Shown here one piece after another: positions 8,340 to 18,003 of a stretch of 64,000 bases of DNA. Both the position numbers and the translations under genes were made by a program. The stretch is taken from NCBI RefSeq assembly GCF_013346665.1, contig NZ_JABVBB010000038.1, positions 496,001 through 560,000 of the forward strand, in the 5' to 3' direction. This DNA is from Sulfitobacter maritimus. GTDB lineage: Bacteria > Pseudomonadota > Alphaproteobacteria > Rhodobacterales > Rhodobacteraceae. Every line of letters begins with the position of its first letter. The stretch's first letter is position 1. The notes under the pieces are model-generated. The model did no database searches. It saw only the letters and a list, made by a program, of their open reading frames with translations, and was not told the DNA's origin.

Positions 8340-9302
8340 TCAGCCCAGCCCGACGCGCAGACAGTCGTGCAGATGCAACAAGCCGATCGGTGTTTGCCCC
8401 TCTTCGGGGTCGATCACGATCAGGCAGGTGATCTTGCGGCTGTTCATCACGCCCACGGCCTTTTCGGCAAGTTCATCCGGCCCGATGGTCACGGGCGAAG
8501 GCGTCATCACATCGCGCGCCGACATCGTCATCAACCCATCCAGATGCCGGGCAAGGTCACCCATCGTGATAATCCCTGCAACCGCACCATTGTCCTCGGT
8601 CACGCAGACCACGCCAAACCCCTTGCGGCTGATCTCGCCAAGCGCTTCGGGCATTGGCGCGTCAACGTTTACCAAGGGAATGGCCGCGCCGACATGCATG
8701 AGATCGCCTACCCGGCTTAGCCGCGCGCCCAGTTTGCCGCCGGGGTGGAAATCGCGGAAATGCTCAGCGGTGAAGGCGCGGTTCTCCATCAGGGCCACGG
8801 CCACGGCATCGCCCATCGCCAACGTCAATGTGGTGGAGGTCGTGGGGACAACGCCAGTGCCGCAGGCTTCGGCAATGCGCGGCAGTTCCAGCACCACGTC
8901 GCTGTGCCGCCCGAGGCTGCTATCGGGGCGGCTGGTGATGCCGATCAGCGGGATGGCGTAGCGGCGCGAATAGGCGATGAGATTCGCCAGCTCCGGCGCT
9001 TCGCCCGAGTTCGAGATCGCCAGCACCACATCGGCGGCGGTGATCATGCCCAAGTCGCCATGGCTTGCTTCAGCTGGGTGGACGAATTGCGCGGGCGTGC
9101 CGGTCGAAGCCAGCGTCGCCGCGATTTTATTGCCGATATGGCCCGACTTGCCGATGCCGGTGACGATAATCCGGCCTTTGCAGGCGCGCATCAGGTCGAT
9201 GGCGGCGCGGAAACGGTCGTCCAAGCTGTCGGCCAGTTGGATTAGCGCCTCGGATTCGCAGCGGATCACCCGCCGGGCGGTATCAAGAAAGGGTGTGTTC
9301 AT
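8340..9302 (-). CDS. kdsD: D-arabinose 5-phosphate isomerase (KpsF/GutQ family)
   Basis: A 320-residue enzyme converting ribulose 5-phosphate to arabinose 5-phosphate, the first step of Kdo synthesis. An N-terminal SIS sugar-isomerase domain (about 30-170) includes GRIIVTGIGKSGHIGNKIAATL and the STGTPAQFVHPAEASHGDLG segment. Two CBS domains follow (about 200-320; DVMTPSPVTI in the second). The start at 9302 is chosen because its ATG overlaps the rnd stop (ATGA). Its place at the head of lptCAB links Kdo supply with LPS export. Confidence 0.94.
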   Translation of the reverse strand: MNTPFLDTARRVIRCESEALIQLADSLDDRFRAAIDLMRACKGRIIVTGIGKSGHIGNKIAATLASTGTPAQFVHPAEASHGDLGMITAADVVLAISNSGEAPELANLIAYSRRYAIPLIGITSRPDSSLGRHSDVVLELPRIAEACGTGVVPTTSTTLTLAMGDAVAVALMENRAFTAEHFRDFHPGGKLGARLSRVGDLMHVGAAIPLVNVDAPMPEALGEISRKGFGVVCVTEDNGAVAGIITMGDLARHLDGLMTMSARDVMTPSPVTIGPDELAEKAVGVMNSRKITCLIVIDPEEGQTPIGLLHLHDCLRVGLG

Positions 9303-9913
9303 GCGTGTGCGAAGATGTCCGTGTCCGGCCATCCCTCCAAATCTAGCCGGGCGCGCATCGGCAGGAAATCGAAACAGGCCTGCGCCATTTCCATCCGGCC
9401 TTCGCGTATCAGACGCTTGTTAAGTTCATCGCGCAGACGGTGCAGGTAAAGCACATCCGACGCGGCATAGTCGATCTGGGCTTGGGTCAGCTTTTCGGCG
9501 CCCCAATCGCTGGATTGCTGCTGTTTCGAGATGTCGACGCTCAGCAGTTCCTGACAGAGTTTCGCCAGCCCATGCCGATCCGTATAGGTGCGCACCAAAC
9601 GGCTCGCGATCTTGGTGCAATAGACCGGGGCTGCGGTGGCGCCAAAGGCGTTGAGCATCGCCGCGATGTCAAAACGGCCATAGTGAAACAGCTTCAGCAC
9701 ATGGGGGTTTTCCAGCAAGGCGGAAAGGTTCGGTGCCTGGGTTTGACCTTTTGCGATCTGCACCAGATGCGCATGGCCGTCGCCACCCGACAGTTGCACA
9801 ACGCAAAGTCGGTCACGATGCGGATGAAGGCCCATCGTCTCGCAATCAATGGCAACCATCGGCCCAAGGTCGAGGTCATCCGGCAGGTCGTTTTGATAGA
9901 GGAAATTTGTCAT
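9299..9913 (-). CDS. rnd: Ribonuclease D-like 3'-5' exonuclease
   Basis: This 204-residue DEDDy exonuclease has the catalytic motifs VAIDCETMG (Asp/Glu), FHYGRFDIAAM (Asp) and YAASDVLYL (Tyr...Asp). It lacks the HRDC domains of E. coli RNase D (about 375 residues), as is common in alphaproteobacteria. It probably trims tRNA and other stable RNA 3' ends. The ATG at 9913 is preferred over a GTG two codons upstream. Its stop overlaps the kdsD start by 4 bp. Confidence 0.88.
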   Translation of the reverse strand: MTNFLYQNDLPDDLDLGPMVAIDCETMGLHPHRDRLCVVQLSGGDGHAHLVQIAKGQTQAPNLSALLENPHVLKLFHYGRFDIAAMLNAFGATAAPVYCTKIASRLVRTYTDRHGLAKLCQELLSVDISKQQQSSDWGAEKLTQAQIDYAASDVLYLHRLRDELNKRLIREGRMEMAQACFDFLPMRARLDLEGWPDTDIFAHA

Positions 9914-9967
9914 GAGCACGTCTATACCGCGCTTGTCCGGCGTGGGAAAGCAGCCCGTTCGCGGCAG

Positions 9968-10759
9968 TCAGGCCACCGCCGACGCAGCAGCCAGATCCTG
10001 CAAGGCCGGACGGGGGTAGCGCCTCAGCAGCCCGTCCACCCGCAGGTGGCATTGATAGCCCGCCCAATCGCGTCGCATCAGCCCACCGGGGAGGGCGGGA
10101 TGTTTCAACACCAAACGCCGCCAATTATGCACGATAAGGCACCGTAAAACGGCGATGTCGAGCGCATTCATTTGGCTGGTGCGAGCCATTTGTTGTTCCA
10201 CCGCCATCAAGGCGCTTAACAATGCATCATATTCTGCTTCTAGCGCTACCGGCTCGGCAGCGCGGCGCAGCCAATCTGGCGGCGCCTCTCCTTGCAATGC
10301 AAGACTTCCTTTTGGGGCCGTGCTTCCCATCGGGCCAATATAGACGCGCGGGGTGACAGAGACAAAGCCCCCGGCGCGCAGGTTTTTATCGGTCTCGCGC
10401 CCATTCTCCTCGGTCAAGACCATCTGCCACGGCTCCGATAGATCCGGCGGCGCGGCATAGATGCGGGGGCTGGCGGCGGCACTTTCAGCGCGGCCCTGTG
10501 CTGTCAGACTGTGCTGGCTGATCCGGCCCACCTTGCGCGACTGCAACCAGCCGTCATTGCGCAGCCGGTGCAGCGCCACGCGGCTCGCCTCTGGTCGTAC
10601 GCCGAGCGCGGCCATGATCGTCGACAGCACCGGCCCGTCGATCGCGTCACCATGCCCTTGGGCGAGATCGCCAAAAAGGCTGATCATCAACGACCAGACG
10701 CGCTGCCCTCCCAAGGCCGCGAAGGCTGCAACCACCGGAAGAGGGGACTCAGAGGGCAT
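9968..10759 (-). CDS. paaX: PaaX-family transcriptional repressor
   Basis: A 263-residue regulator with an N-terminal winged helix (about 35-80; DGPVLSTIMAALGVRPEASRVALHRLRNDGWL) and a PaaX-like middle and C-terminal part. In characterised systems PaaX represses the phenylacetate genes until phenylacetyl-CoA binds. It is shorter than E. coli PaaX (316). It is the last gene of the paa string and overlaps the end of paaZ by 11 bp, so it is probably made with the enzymes it controls (negative feedback). Confidence 0.85.
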   Translation of the reverse strand: MPSESPLPVVAAFAALGGQRVWSLMISLFGDLAQGHGDAIDGPVLSTIMAALGVRPEASRVALHRLRNDGWLQSRKVGRISQHSLTAQGRAESAAASPRIYAAPPDLSEPWQMVLTEENGRETDKNLRAGGFVSVTPRVYIGPMGSTAPKGSLALQGEAPPDWLRRAAEPVALEAEYDALLSALMAVEQQMARTSQMNALDIAVLRCLIVHNWRRLVLKHPALPGGLMRRDWAGYQCHLRVDGLLRRYPRPALQDLAAASAVA

Positions 10760-12773
10760 TCATCGTGAGCAGGTCATATTCCGCGACCGCCTCCTCACGC
10801 TGGTTGGTCAGCGTCACATGCCAGCGCACCTCGCCGTATTCCTCGTTGCGGGGGGTTTTGTGCTTGACCGAAAGCCGCACTTTCATGCTGTCGCCTGCCG
10901 AGACCGGCTCAAGGAACCGCAGGTTGTCGAGGCCAGTGTTCGCCAGTACTGGGCCGGGATCAGGCTGCACAAAGAGGCCCGCCGCAAAGCTCAGCAGCAG
11001 ATAGCCATGTGCCACACGCCCCGGAAAGAAGGGGTTCGCCGCGGCGGCTTCCTCGTCCATATGCGCATAGAAGGTGTCGCCGGTGAAATGTGCGAACTTC
11101 TCAATATCGTCGAGCGTGATTTCGCGGGATTTGGAATAGAAGGTCTCGCCCAAGTCCAACTCGGTGAAGCGGCGGGTAAAGGGGTGATCGCGGTCCGTGA
11201 TCTCTTCCGCGCCCGGCACCCATTGCTGGCCGATGGCTGTCAGAATGTCGGGGCTGCCCTGAATGGCGGTGCGTTGCATATAGTGCATCACCCCGCGCAC
11301 GCCGCCCAGTTCCTCACCGCCGCCCGCGCGACCCGGTCCGCCATGGACCATATGCGGCAGGGGCGAGCCATGTCCGGTGGCTTCGGCCATAGACTTGCGG
11401 TTGTTGAAGTAAAGCCGCCCGTGGAAGGCCGCGGCACCCATGGTCAACTCACGCGCGACCTCGCCGTCGTTGGTGATGATGGACGCCACGAGGGAGCCTT
11501 GGCCGCGGTTCAGCAGTTGCGTGGCATGGGCCAGATCGCGGTAGGGCATGAGGGTCGAGACGGGGCCAAAAGCCTCGGTGTCATGCACGCGCTCGGCCTT
11601 GTCGGGATCAGCACAGTGGAACAGCATCGGCGGCAGGAAGGCACCATTGTCCTTATCCGCGCCGTTGACGGTGAAGTTGTCCGGATCGCCAAAGACACGC
11701 TCTGCCTCAGCTCCAAGCAGCGCGACCTTTTCCAGCACGTCGCGTTTCTGGCTGCCAGAGACCAACGCGCCCATGCGCGTATCATCGGCGCGCGGGTCGC
11801 CGATGGTGGTTTTGGCGAGGCGGTCGGACAGAGCCGAAATCACCGCATCAATCTGCGCCTCAGGTACCATCACGCGCCGGATCGCGGTGCATTTCTGGCC
11901 CGCCTTGGCGGTCATCTCGCGCTGCACCTCTTTGACGAAAAGATCGAACTCCGGCGTGCCGGGGGTCGCGTCAGGGCCGAGGACAGAGGCGTTGAGACTG
12001 TCTTGCTCGGAAGTAAAGCGCACCGAGTTCTGCAGGAGCTTCGGATTGCTGCGCAGTTTCAGCGCGGTGTCTGCGGAGCCGGTAAAAGCCACGGCATCCT
12101 GACAGTCGAGGTGGTCGAGCATATCGCCCAAGCCCCCGCTGACCAGTTGCAACGCGCCTTTGGGCAGCAGGCCGCTGTCGAGCATCAGCCGCACGCAGTG
12201 TTCCGTGACGTAGCAGGTCGCGGTGGCCGGTTTCACAATCGCCGGAACCCCGGCGAGCAATGTCGGCGCGAGTTTCTCCAACATGCCCCAGACGGGGAAG
12301 TTGAACGCGTTGATATGCACCGCGACGCCTTGCAGCGGGGTACAGATATGCCGCCCCATGAACTGACCTTCGCGGCCCAACTGCTCGGGGAGACCATCGA
12401 GATAGACATGCGCATCCGGCATCTCGCGCCGCCCCTTGGAGGCGAAGACCAGCATGGTACCAATACCGCCGTCCACGTCGATCTTGTGATCCGACAGTGT
12501 CGCACCCGTGTCATAGCTCAGGTCATAAAGCGTTTGTTTATGCTCCATCAGATGCAACGCCAGCGCCTTTAGCATCCGGGCACGGTCATGGAATGTCATC
12601 GCGCGTAAGGCGGGGCCGCCGTGCTCGCGGGCAAAGCCGAGCATCGCCTGCACATCCAGCGCGTCGTTCCCGGCTTGGGCAATCACCTCGCCTGTAATTG
12701 CGCTTGCGATGTTGCGGGCGCCAGCACCAGAGGCCAGCCATTCGCCGGCCGCAAAGCTTTGAATATTGCGCAT
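10749..12773 (-). CDS. paaZ: Bifunctional oxepin-CoA hydrolase / 3-oxo-5,6-didehydrosuberyl-CoA semialdehyde dehydrogenase
   Basis: The 674-residue protein is a fusion. The N-terminal aldehyde dehydrogenase (about 1-520) has the catalytic cysteine in [11 protein letters not shown] and the general-base Glu in FTSEQDSLN. The C-terminal MaoC-like R-specific hydratase (about 530-670) has [13 protein letters not shown] and AHGYLL. The hydratase opens the oxepin-CoA ring and the dehydrogenase oxidises the resulting aldehyde. Both active sites look intact, so this is a complete catabolic PaaZ, not the ALDH-less type linked to tropone synthesis. SD AAAGGAG precedes ATG. Confidence 0.95.
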   Translation of the reverse strand: MRNIQSFAAGEWLASGAGARNIASAITGEVIAQAGNDALDVQAMLGFAREHGGPALRAMTFHDRARMLKALALHLMEHKQTLYDLSYDTGATLSDHKIDVDGGIGTMLVFASKGRREMPDAHVYLDGLPEQLGREGQFMGRHICTPLQGVAVHINAFNFPVWGMLEKLAPTLLAGVPAIVKPATATCYVTEHCVRLMLDSGLLPKGALQLVSGGLGDMLDHLDCQDAVAFTGSADTALKLRSNPKLLQNSVRFTSEQDSLNASVLGPDATPGTPEFDLFVKEVQREMTAKAGQKCTAIRRVMVPEAQIDAVISALSDRLAKTTIGDPRADDTRMGALVSGSQKRDVLEKVALLGAEAERVFGDPDNFTVNGADKDNGAFLPPMLFHCADPDKAERVHDTEAFGPVSTLMPYRDLAHATQLLNRGQGSLVASIITNDGEVARELTMGAAAFHGRLYFNNRKSMAEATGHGSPLPHMVHGGPGRAGGGEELGGVRGVMHYMQRTAIQGSPDILTAIGQQWVPGAEEITDRDHPFTRRFTELDLGETFYSKSREITLDDIEKFAHFTGDTFYAHMDEEAAAANPFFPGRVAHGYLLLSFAAGLFVQPDPGPVLANTGLDNLRFLEPVSAGDSMKVRLSVKHKTPRNEEYGEVRWHVTLTNQREEAVAEYDLLTMNAL

Positions 12774-12783
12774 GTCGGCTCCT

Positions 12784-13848
12784 TTAATGTGTGTCGTAGT
12801 CGATGGTGAGCGTGTCGCTCAGCGGGTAGCTCTGGCAGGTCAGCACATAGCCGCGCTCGACTTCATAGTCCTCCAGCGCGTGGTTGGAGAGCATTTCGAC
12901 CTCCCCATCGAGCACCTTGCCCATGCAGGTCGAACAGACCCCAGCCTTGCACGAAAACGGCGCTTCTTGCCCGTTCTCCAACGCCGCTTCGAGCACCGAC
13001 TGCCCCTTTTGCATGGTAAAGCTGCGCCGTGCGCCGTCGATGATGACGGTGACTTCGGTGCCGCTCTGGCCTTCGCTGCGCTTGGCCATTTCCTGTTTGG
13101 CCAAACGGCCTTGCTGGCTTTCGCTGAAGAGTTCAAACTTGATCTGATCCTCCCCCAGCCCGTTGGTCTTCAGCGCTTCGGCAATCGCCAGCATCATCGG
13201 CTCCGGCCCGCAGATGAAGGCGGTATCGATGGTGTTGACTTGGATCCAATGTTTAAAGAGCGCGTCACATTTCGCCTGATCGACGCGACCTTCGAACAGC
13301 TCCATGTCCTGCCCGGATTCGAGGATGTGGATGATGGTCAGCCGCCCCATGTAGTGGTTCTTGAGGTCCTCAAGCTCCTCGCGGAACATGATCGTGTTCA
13401 CGGCGCGGTTGGCATAGACCAGCGTAAAGGTCGACTTCGGCTCGCGTTTCAGCACGGTTTTCAGGATCGACAGCACCGGCGTGATGCCCGATCCACCCGC
13501 GAAACCGAGGTAGTTTTTCGCCACCTCCGGCTCAATCGCGGTGAAGAACTTGCCCTGCGGCGGCATGGCGTGCAGCACATCGCCCACCTTGAGCTCGGTA
13601 TTGGCGTAGGTCGAAAACGCCCCGCCATCGACACGTTTGATGCCGACCTTCAACTCACCATCGTCGAGCCCTGCGCAGATCGAATAGTTGCGCCGCAACT
13701 CAGTGCCGTCGAAATCCTGCTTAAAGGTCAGGTACTGGCCTTGGGTAAAGGCAAAAGCCTCAGGGTCTTCTGGCTTCAACGTCAGCACCACCGCATCGCG
13801 GATGGTGTGGTGAATATCAGTTACTAACAGGGGGTGAAACTGGCTCAT
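12784..13848 (-). CDS. paaE: Phenylacetyl-CoA epoxidase reductase subunit PaaE
   Basis: A 354-residue reductase that passes electrons from NADPH to the PaaA di-iron centre. It has an N-terminal FAD/ferredoxin-reductase part (RRNYSICAG for FAD, GFAGGSGITPVLSI for the nucleotide). A C-terminal plant-type 2Fe-2S domain carries CKAGVCSTCMGKV and the fourth ligand in LTCQSYP. An in-frame upstream extension is possible, but 13848 begins with the conserved MSQFHPL and lies 7 bp after paaD. Confidence 0.95.
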   Translation of the reverse strand: MSQFHPLLVTDIHHTIRDAVVLTLKPEDPEAFAFTQGQYLTFKQDFDGTELRRNYSICAGLDDGELKVGIKRVDGGAFSTYANTELKVGDVLHAMPPQGKFFTAIEPEVAKNYLGFAGGSGITPVLSILKTVLKREPKSTFTLVYANRAVNTIMFREELEDLKNHYMGRLTIIHILESGQDMELFEGRVDQAKCDALFKHWIQVNTIDTAFICGPEPMMLAIAEALKTNGLGEDQIKFELFSESQQGRLAKQEMAKRSEGQSGTEVTVIIDGARRSFTMQKGQSVLEAALENGQEAPFSCKAGVCSTCMGKVLDGEVEMLSNHALEDYEVERGYVLTCQSYPLSDTLTIDYDTH

Positions 13849-13855
13849 CGGGGCC

Positions 13856-14413
13856 TCAGATACATTTGAAATAGTCGAAGGGTTCAAGGCAGTCTTGGCA
13901 GCGCCATTGCGCCTTGCAGGGGGTCGAGCCGAACTGGCTGATCCGCTCCACCGCTTGGCTTTTGCAATGCGGACAGTGCTGCGGGCCACCTGCTGGGCGT
14001 GGGGGCGCGATGCCGTAAGCTTCCAGCTTGGCGCGGCCTGTGTCGGTCATCCAATCGGTGGTCCAGGGCGGGGAGAGCTGACGCTTCAGTTCCAGCTTCT
14101 CAATGCCTCGGTCGCGCAGGGCCATCTCGATATCAAGGTTGATGATGCTGGTGGCGGGACAGCCGGAATAGGTCGGCGTGATGGTCACGACCAGCGTCTC
14201 ATCCTGCCACTGCACATCGCGAATGATACCGAGATCGGTCAGTGAGATGGCCGGAATTTCTGGGTCTGGAATGGCAGACAGCCACGCCCAAACAGTCTCT
14301 AAACTGGGTTTTTCGCCACTGGCGCGATGCAGGGAGCCACGCGGCGACCTGTCGCGGACCACCCCGGGCACCGGCGCGGGGGCGGGCCGGGTGCTGGGGG
14401 TGGATCTTACCAT
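13856..14413 (-). CDS. paaD: Phenylacetyl-CoA epoxidase assembly protein PaaD
   Basis: 185 residues. The MIP18/DUF59 domain (about 45-130) has AIPDPEIPAISLTDLGII and the cysteine segment YSGCPATSII. The C-terminal zinc-ribbon-like tail has CPHCKSQ, STPCKAQW and CQDC. PaaD is thought to mature the metal centre of the epoxidase. The first 35 residues are Pro/Arg/Ser-rich and unlike the family core, so the start is uncertain. The chosen ATG overlaps the end of paaC by 7 bp. Confidence 0.9.
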   Translation of the reverse strand: MVRSTPSTRPAPAPVPGVVRDRSPRGSLHRASGEKPSLETVWAWLSAIPDPEIPAISLTDLGIIRDVQWQDETLVVTITPTYSGCPATSIINLDIEMALRDRGIEKLELKRQLSPPWTTDWMTDTGRAKLEAYGIAPPRPAGGPQHCPHCKSQAVERISQFGSTPCKAQWRCQDCLEPFDYFKCI

Positions 14414-15165
14414 GTGGCGTCCGGGTAGGCGCGTTGCAGCCACTGCATCTGGGTCAGCATATGGCCCAGATGTTCGCTGTGCCGCGCGCCGCTTTTCCCG
14501 CCCTTATGGGCAAAGTCATCGTCGGGTTTGGTCAGGGTTGCAGCCGCCAGCGTGTCGCCAACCAGTTGGTCATAGCCCGCACGCAGACTGGCCGGATCTG
14601 GCGCGATGCCCGCCTCGACCATGGCCGCGTCGACGTCATCGCCAAGGAACATCTCACCGACATAGGGCCAGAGCAAGTCTAGTGCCGCCTGCATCCTGCG
14701 GTGGCTTTCATCGGTCCCGTCACCCAACCCGATCACTGTGTCCGAGGAGCGCTCAAGGTGGTAGGTCACTTCCTTGGCTGATTTCTCGGCGATGGCGGCG
14801 ATCTCTTTGTCACTGGAATCGATCAGCGCGGTCAGTTGCGCCAGATGCCACGCGTCGAACAGGAACTGTCGCATCATGGTCTGGCCGAAGTCGCCATTGG
14901 GCTGTTCGACCAGCAGCACATTGCGGAAATCCCAGACATCGCGGTGAAAAGCCAGCTTGTCGGCATCGCGCCCCGCGCCCTCGACCTCACCCGCCAGTCC
15001 CAGCCAAAGCTGCGTCTGGCCGATCAGATCAAGCGCTACATTCGCCAGCGCGATGTCTTCTTCCAACACCGGGGCCACGCCGCACCATTCCGAAACGCGG
15101 TGGCCGAGTACCAGCGCGTTGTCGCCCATACGGCAGAGGAATTCGAATTTGGGATCGGTGCTCAC
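14407..15165 (-). CDS. paaC: Phenylacetyl-CoA epoxidase structural subunit PaaC
   Basis: A 252-residue, ferritin-like but catalytically inactive partner of PaaA in the PaaABC(E) monooxygenase. Typical segments are RMGDNALVLGHRVSEWCG, EEDIALANVALDLIGQ and YHLERSSDTVIGLGDGT. It appears to start at GTG within the GTGA overlap with paaB, which implies translational coupling. Confidence 0.94.
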   Translation of the reverse strand: MSTDPKFEFLCRMGDNALVLGHRVSEWCGVAPVLEEDIALANVALDLIGQTQLWLGLAGEVEGAGRDADKLAFHRDVWDFRNVLLVEQPNGDFGQTMMRQFLFDAWHLAQLTALIDSSDKEIAAIAEKSAKEVTYHLERSSDTVIGLGDGTDESHRRMQAALDLLWPYVGEMFLGDDVDAAMVEAGIAPDPASLRAGYDQLVGDTLAAATLTKPDDDFAHKGGKSGARHSEHLGHMLTQMQWLQRAYPDATW

Positions 15166-15506
15166 ATCGCCCCCACTTCGTCGGGAATGTCAAAGAAGGT
15201 CGGATGGCGGTAGACCTTGTCATTAGCGGGCTCGTAAAGCGCGCCTTTTTCCTCGGGGGAGGAGGCCGCGATGGCGCTGGCTTGAACTGCCCAGATGCTT
15301 ACACCCTCATTGCGGCGGGTATAGACGTCGCGAGCGTTCTTGATCGCCATCTCCGCATCCGCCGCATGGAGGCTGCCGACGTGACGGTGGCTCAACCCGT
15401 GCTGGCCGCGGATGAAGATTTCCCACAGGGGCCATTCGGTGCTGCGCGCCTTTCCGTGGGGGGCCGCTTCGGTGCCGTCATATTCACTGGATTCAGGGCT
15501 GCTCAT
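15162..15506 (-). CDS. paaB: Phenylacetyl-CoA epoxidase subunit PaaB
   Basis: A small, 114-residue subunit that bridges PaaAC dimers. The family signature is clear: WEIFIRGQHGLSHRHVGS near residue 28, NARDVYTRRNEGVSIWAV, and the DKVYRHPTFFDIPDE end. The N-terminal 20 residues are a variable polar lead. The start is placed 5 bp after the paaA stop; a longer in-frame reading would run back into paaA and is rejected. Confidence 0.94.
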   Translation of the reverse strand: MSSPESSEYDGTEAAPHGKARSTEWPLWEIFIRGQHGLSHRHVGSLHAADAEMAIKNARDVYTRRNEGVSIWAVQASAIAASSPEEKGALYEPANDKVYRHPTFFDIPDEVGAM

Positions 15507-15511
15507 GTCGC

Positions 15512-16504
15512 TTACTCCGCTGCCATTTGTCTGCTGCGCTTCTTCTCGGCGTGGGCCAGAAGCCCCTCGCGCACCCAACGGCCTTCGTCCCAGGCCTTGT
15601 TGCGGGCCGCGAGCCGTTCGGTGTTGCAGGGGCCGTTGCCCTTGAGCACCTGAAAGAACTCTTCCCAATCCGGCTCGGCGAAATCGTAGTGGCCGGTCTC
15701 CTCGTTGAACTTAAGCGTCTCGTCGGGGATCGTGAGGCCAAGGTATTCCGCCTGCGGCACCGTCTCGTCGACGAACTTCTGGCGCAGCTCATCATTGGTG
15801 TTCATCTTGATCTTCCACGCCATCGACTGCGCCGAATGGACCGAATCCTTGTCTGAGGGGCCGAACATCATCAGCGCCGGGAACCAGAAGCGGTTGAGCG
15901 CGTCCTGCGCCATCTTGCGCTGCGCGGGGGTGCCGTTGGCCATCTTCATCATGATGTCGAAGCCTTGGCGCTGGTGGAAGGATTCCTCCTTACAGATACG
16001 CACCATGGCGCGAGCGTAGGGGCCGTAAGAGGTCCGTTGCAGCGGCACCTGGTTCATGATCGCGGCACCATCGACCAGCCAGCCCACAGCGCCCATATCG
16101 GCCCATGTCAGGGTCGGGTAGTTGAAGATCGAGGAATACTTCATCTTCCCGGACAGCAGGTCACGGGTCATCTGGTCGCGGGTCACACCGAGCGTCTCGG
16201 CCGCGCAGTAGAGGTAGAGACCGTGACCGGCTTCGTCCTGTACTTTTGCGAGAAGGATCGCCTTGCGCTCCAACGTCGGTGCGCGCGTGATCCAGTTGCC
16301 TTCGGGCAGCTGGCCGACGATCTCGCTATGGGCGTGCTGGCCAATCTGGCGGATCAGGTTCTTACGGTAGCCCTCGGGCATCCAGTCCTTAGGCTCGATC
16401 TTGCCGCCCGCGTCGATGCGTTCCTGAAAGGCGCGCTCTTCGGGGTCCATCTCGTCAAGGGATTTGATGCCCTTGCCGGTGGATTTGATCATCTGTGCAT
16501 ACAT
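15512..16504 (-). CDS. paaA: Phenylacetyl-CoA epoxidase catalytic subunit PaaA
   Basis: The 330-residue, di-iron carboxylate oxygenase epoxidises the ring of phenylacetyl-CoA. Carboxylate/histidine ligand segments are visible in [12 protein letters not shown] and [15 protein letters not shown]. Substrate-side segments such as [16 protein letters not shown] match the family. Length is normal. It sits between pcaF (28 bp upstream) and paaB (5 bp downstream). Confidence 0.96.
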   Translation of the reverse strand: MYAQMIKSTGKGIKSLDEMDPEERAFQERIDAGGKIEPKDWMPEGYRKNLIRQIGQHAHSEIVGQLPEGNWITRAPTLERKAILLAKVQDEAGHGLYLYCAAETLGVTRDQMTRDLLSGKMKYSSIFNYPTLTWADMGAVGWLVDGAAIMNQVPLQRTSYGPYARAMVRICKEESFHQRQGFDIMMKMANGTPAQRKMAQDALNRFWFPALMMFGPSDKDSVHSAQSMAWKIKMNTNDELRQKFVDETVPQAEYLGLTIPDETLKFNEETGHYDFAEPDWEEFFQVLKGNGPCNTERLAARNKAWDEGRWVREGLLAHAEKKRSRQMAAE

Positions 16505-16532
16505 CGGTCTGTTCCTTTCGAGGAAAGAAGTC

Positions 16533-17738
16533 TCAGCCTGCGTTTTCGAGGATCAGGGCGACGCCCTGACCCACGCCCACACACATTGTACATAGCGCGT
16601 ATTTGCCGCCCGTCCGCTTGAGTTGCAGCGCTGCTGTCATCACCAAACGTGCGCCGGACATGCCAAGCGGGTGGCCAATCGCGATGGCGCCGCCGTTGGC
16701 GTTCACATGGGCTGCGTCATCCGGTACGCCAAGGGCGCGTAGGGTGGCGAGACCTTGGCTCGCAAAAGCTTCGTTAAGTTCGATCACGTCCATCTGCTCA
16801 ATGGTGAGGCCCGCGCGATCCAAGACTTTGCGCACGGCAGGGATCGGGCCAATCCCCATGACGCGCGGTTCGACACCCGCAGCGGACATGGCAACGACGC
16901 GGCCGATGGGTGTCAGGCCGTGGTCCTTCACGCCGGCTTCGGAGGCCAGCAGCATCGCCGCCGCGCCGTCGTTCACGCCCGACGCATTGCCTGCCGTGAC
17001 GGTCAGATCCGCGCCATTGATGCCGCGTAGTTTGCCAAGTTTTTCGAGCGTGGTGCCGGGGCGGGGGTGTTCGTCGCGGTCCACGATCACATCATCGCCC
17101 TTGCGCTGCGGGATTGTGACGGGGGTAATTTCCTCGGCAAAGAGGCCCTTTTCATCCGCCTCGGCCCAGCGTTGTTGGCTGCGGGCGGCGAAGGCGTCTT
17201 GGTCTTCGCGCGACACGTCATGGTCAGCGGCGACGTTGTCTGCGGTTTCGGGCATCGAATCCACGCCGAACTGCGCCTTCATTTTCGGATTCACAAAGCG
17301 CCAGCCGATGGTGGTGTCATAGACCGCATTGTTGCGGGAAAAGGCAGTTTCGGCCTTGGGCATCACGAAAGGCGCGCGCGACATGCTTTCGATTCCGCCC
17401 GCGATGGCGAGGTCCATGTCCCCGGCGCGAATGGCGCGGGCGGCGGCGCCGACGGCGTCCATGCCGCTGGCGCAGAGGCGGTTGATCGTGGCACCCGGCA
17501 CATCGACAGGCAGACCCGCCAGCAGGGCGGCCATGCGCGCGACGTTGCGGTTGTCTTCGCCCGCTTGGTTGGCGCAGCCCATAATGACATCATCGACACG
17601 CGCCCAATCCACCGACGGGTTCCGCTCCATCAGCGCCTTCAGCGGGATCGCCGCCAGATCGTCGGCGCGAACCGAAGAAAGGGCGCCGCCGTAACGGCCA
17701 ATGGGGGTGCGCTGCGCGTCGCAGATGAATGCCTGCAT
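16533..17738 (-). CDS. pcaF: 3-oxoadipyl-CoA / 3-oxo-5,6-dehydrosuberyl-CoA thiolase
   Basis: A 401-residue thiolase with the acylated cysteine in [12 protein letters not shown], the histidine in [16 protein letters not shown], and the second cysteine in [10 protein letters not shown]. The N-terminus [16 protein letters not shown] is characteristic of PcaF/PaaJ. In the phenylacetate route this enzyme cleaves two intermediates to release acetyl-CoA. It is the first gene of the paa string, so the operon promoter should lie just upstream, where an inverted repeat is visible. An earlier in-frame start adds only 18 basic residues and is not preferred. Confidence 0.94.
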   Translation of the reverse strand: MQAFICDAQRTPIGRYGGALSSVRADDLAAIPLKALMERNPSVDWARVDDVIMGCANQAGEDNRNVARMAALLAGLPVDVPGATINRLCASGMDAVGAAARAIRAGDMDLAIAGGIESMSRAPFVMPKAETAFSRNNAVYDTTIGWRFVNPKMKAQFGVDSMPETADNVAADHDVSREDQDAFAARSQQRWAEADEKGLFAEEITPVTIPQRKGDDVIVDRDEHPRPGTTLEKLGKLRGINGADLTVTAGNASGVNDGAAAMLLASEAGVKDHGLTPIGRVVAMSAAGVEPRVMGIGPIPAVRKVLDRAGLTIEQMDVIELNEAFASQGLATLRALGVPDDAAHVNANGGAIAIGHPLGMSGARLVMTAALQLKRTGGKYALCTMCVGVGQGVALILENAG

Positions 17739-17758
17739 GGGGGTACTCCTGTTGTTAC

Positions 17759-17781
17759 CGCGCAATCTAGCCTTTTGCGCG
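17759..17781. promoter_or_regulatory. Inverted repeat upstream of the paa operon, candidate operator
   Basis: CGCGCAA and TTGCGCG form perfect 7-bp arms around a 9-bp spacer, 21 bp upstream of pcaF. This is the expected place for control of the paa operon by PaaX or another regulator. No match to a specific published PaaX site is claimed. Confidence 0.35.
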
Positions 17782-17861
17782 ATTCGGTTCAATTGAAATG
17801 TTACGGTTTGGTGTGGGTGTGCGGTATTTGGTAACGCTTTGAGGCGAGGCGATGAGAGTAG

Positions 17862-17995
17862 CGCCCTCCGTGGGGGGCGATCTAGACCTCACTGTATAAC
17901 GACCGATTAGCGGGGTCGGGGACATTGTGTTCGCCGCACCGTCGCAAAATCGCCCCCCGGTGGGAAGGAGGGCGATGCCCGGTGTGCTATCGGGC
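17862..17995 (+). repeat. Diverged copy (U5) of the dispersed structured repeat
   Basis: Outer arms CGCCCTCC (17862-17869) and GGAGGGCG (17967-17974) enclose perfect inner arms GGGGGGCGAT (17872-17881) and ATCGCCCCCC (17949-17958). A tail hairpin GCCCG/CGGGC follows at 17977-17995. The centre CTCACTGTATAACGACCG matches the GCCACTTTATAGATCGG core of the copies after gltB. The arm sequences differ from the other copies but still pair. It lies between the 3' end of cobO and the paa promoter region. Confidence 0.6.
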
Positions 17996-18003
17996 GAAGA
18001 GCT

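Noticed and set aside
10461-12572. A 703-codon plus-strand open frame across paaZ
   Set aside because: It is antisense to an intact, motif-rich paaZ. Composition is typical of reverse-frame shadows in GC-rich DNA and no domain is visible.
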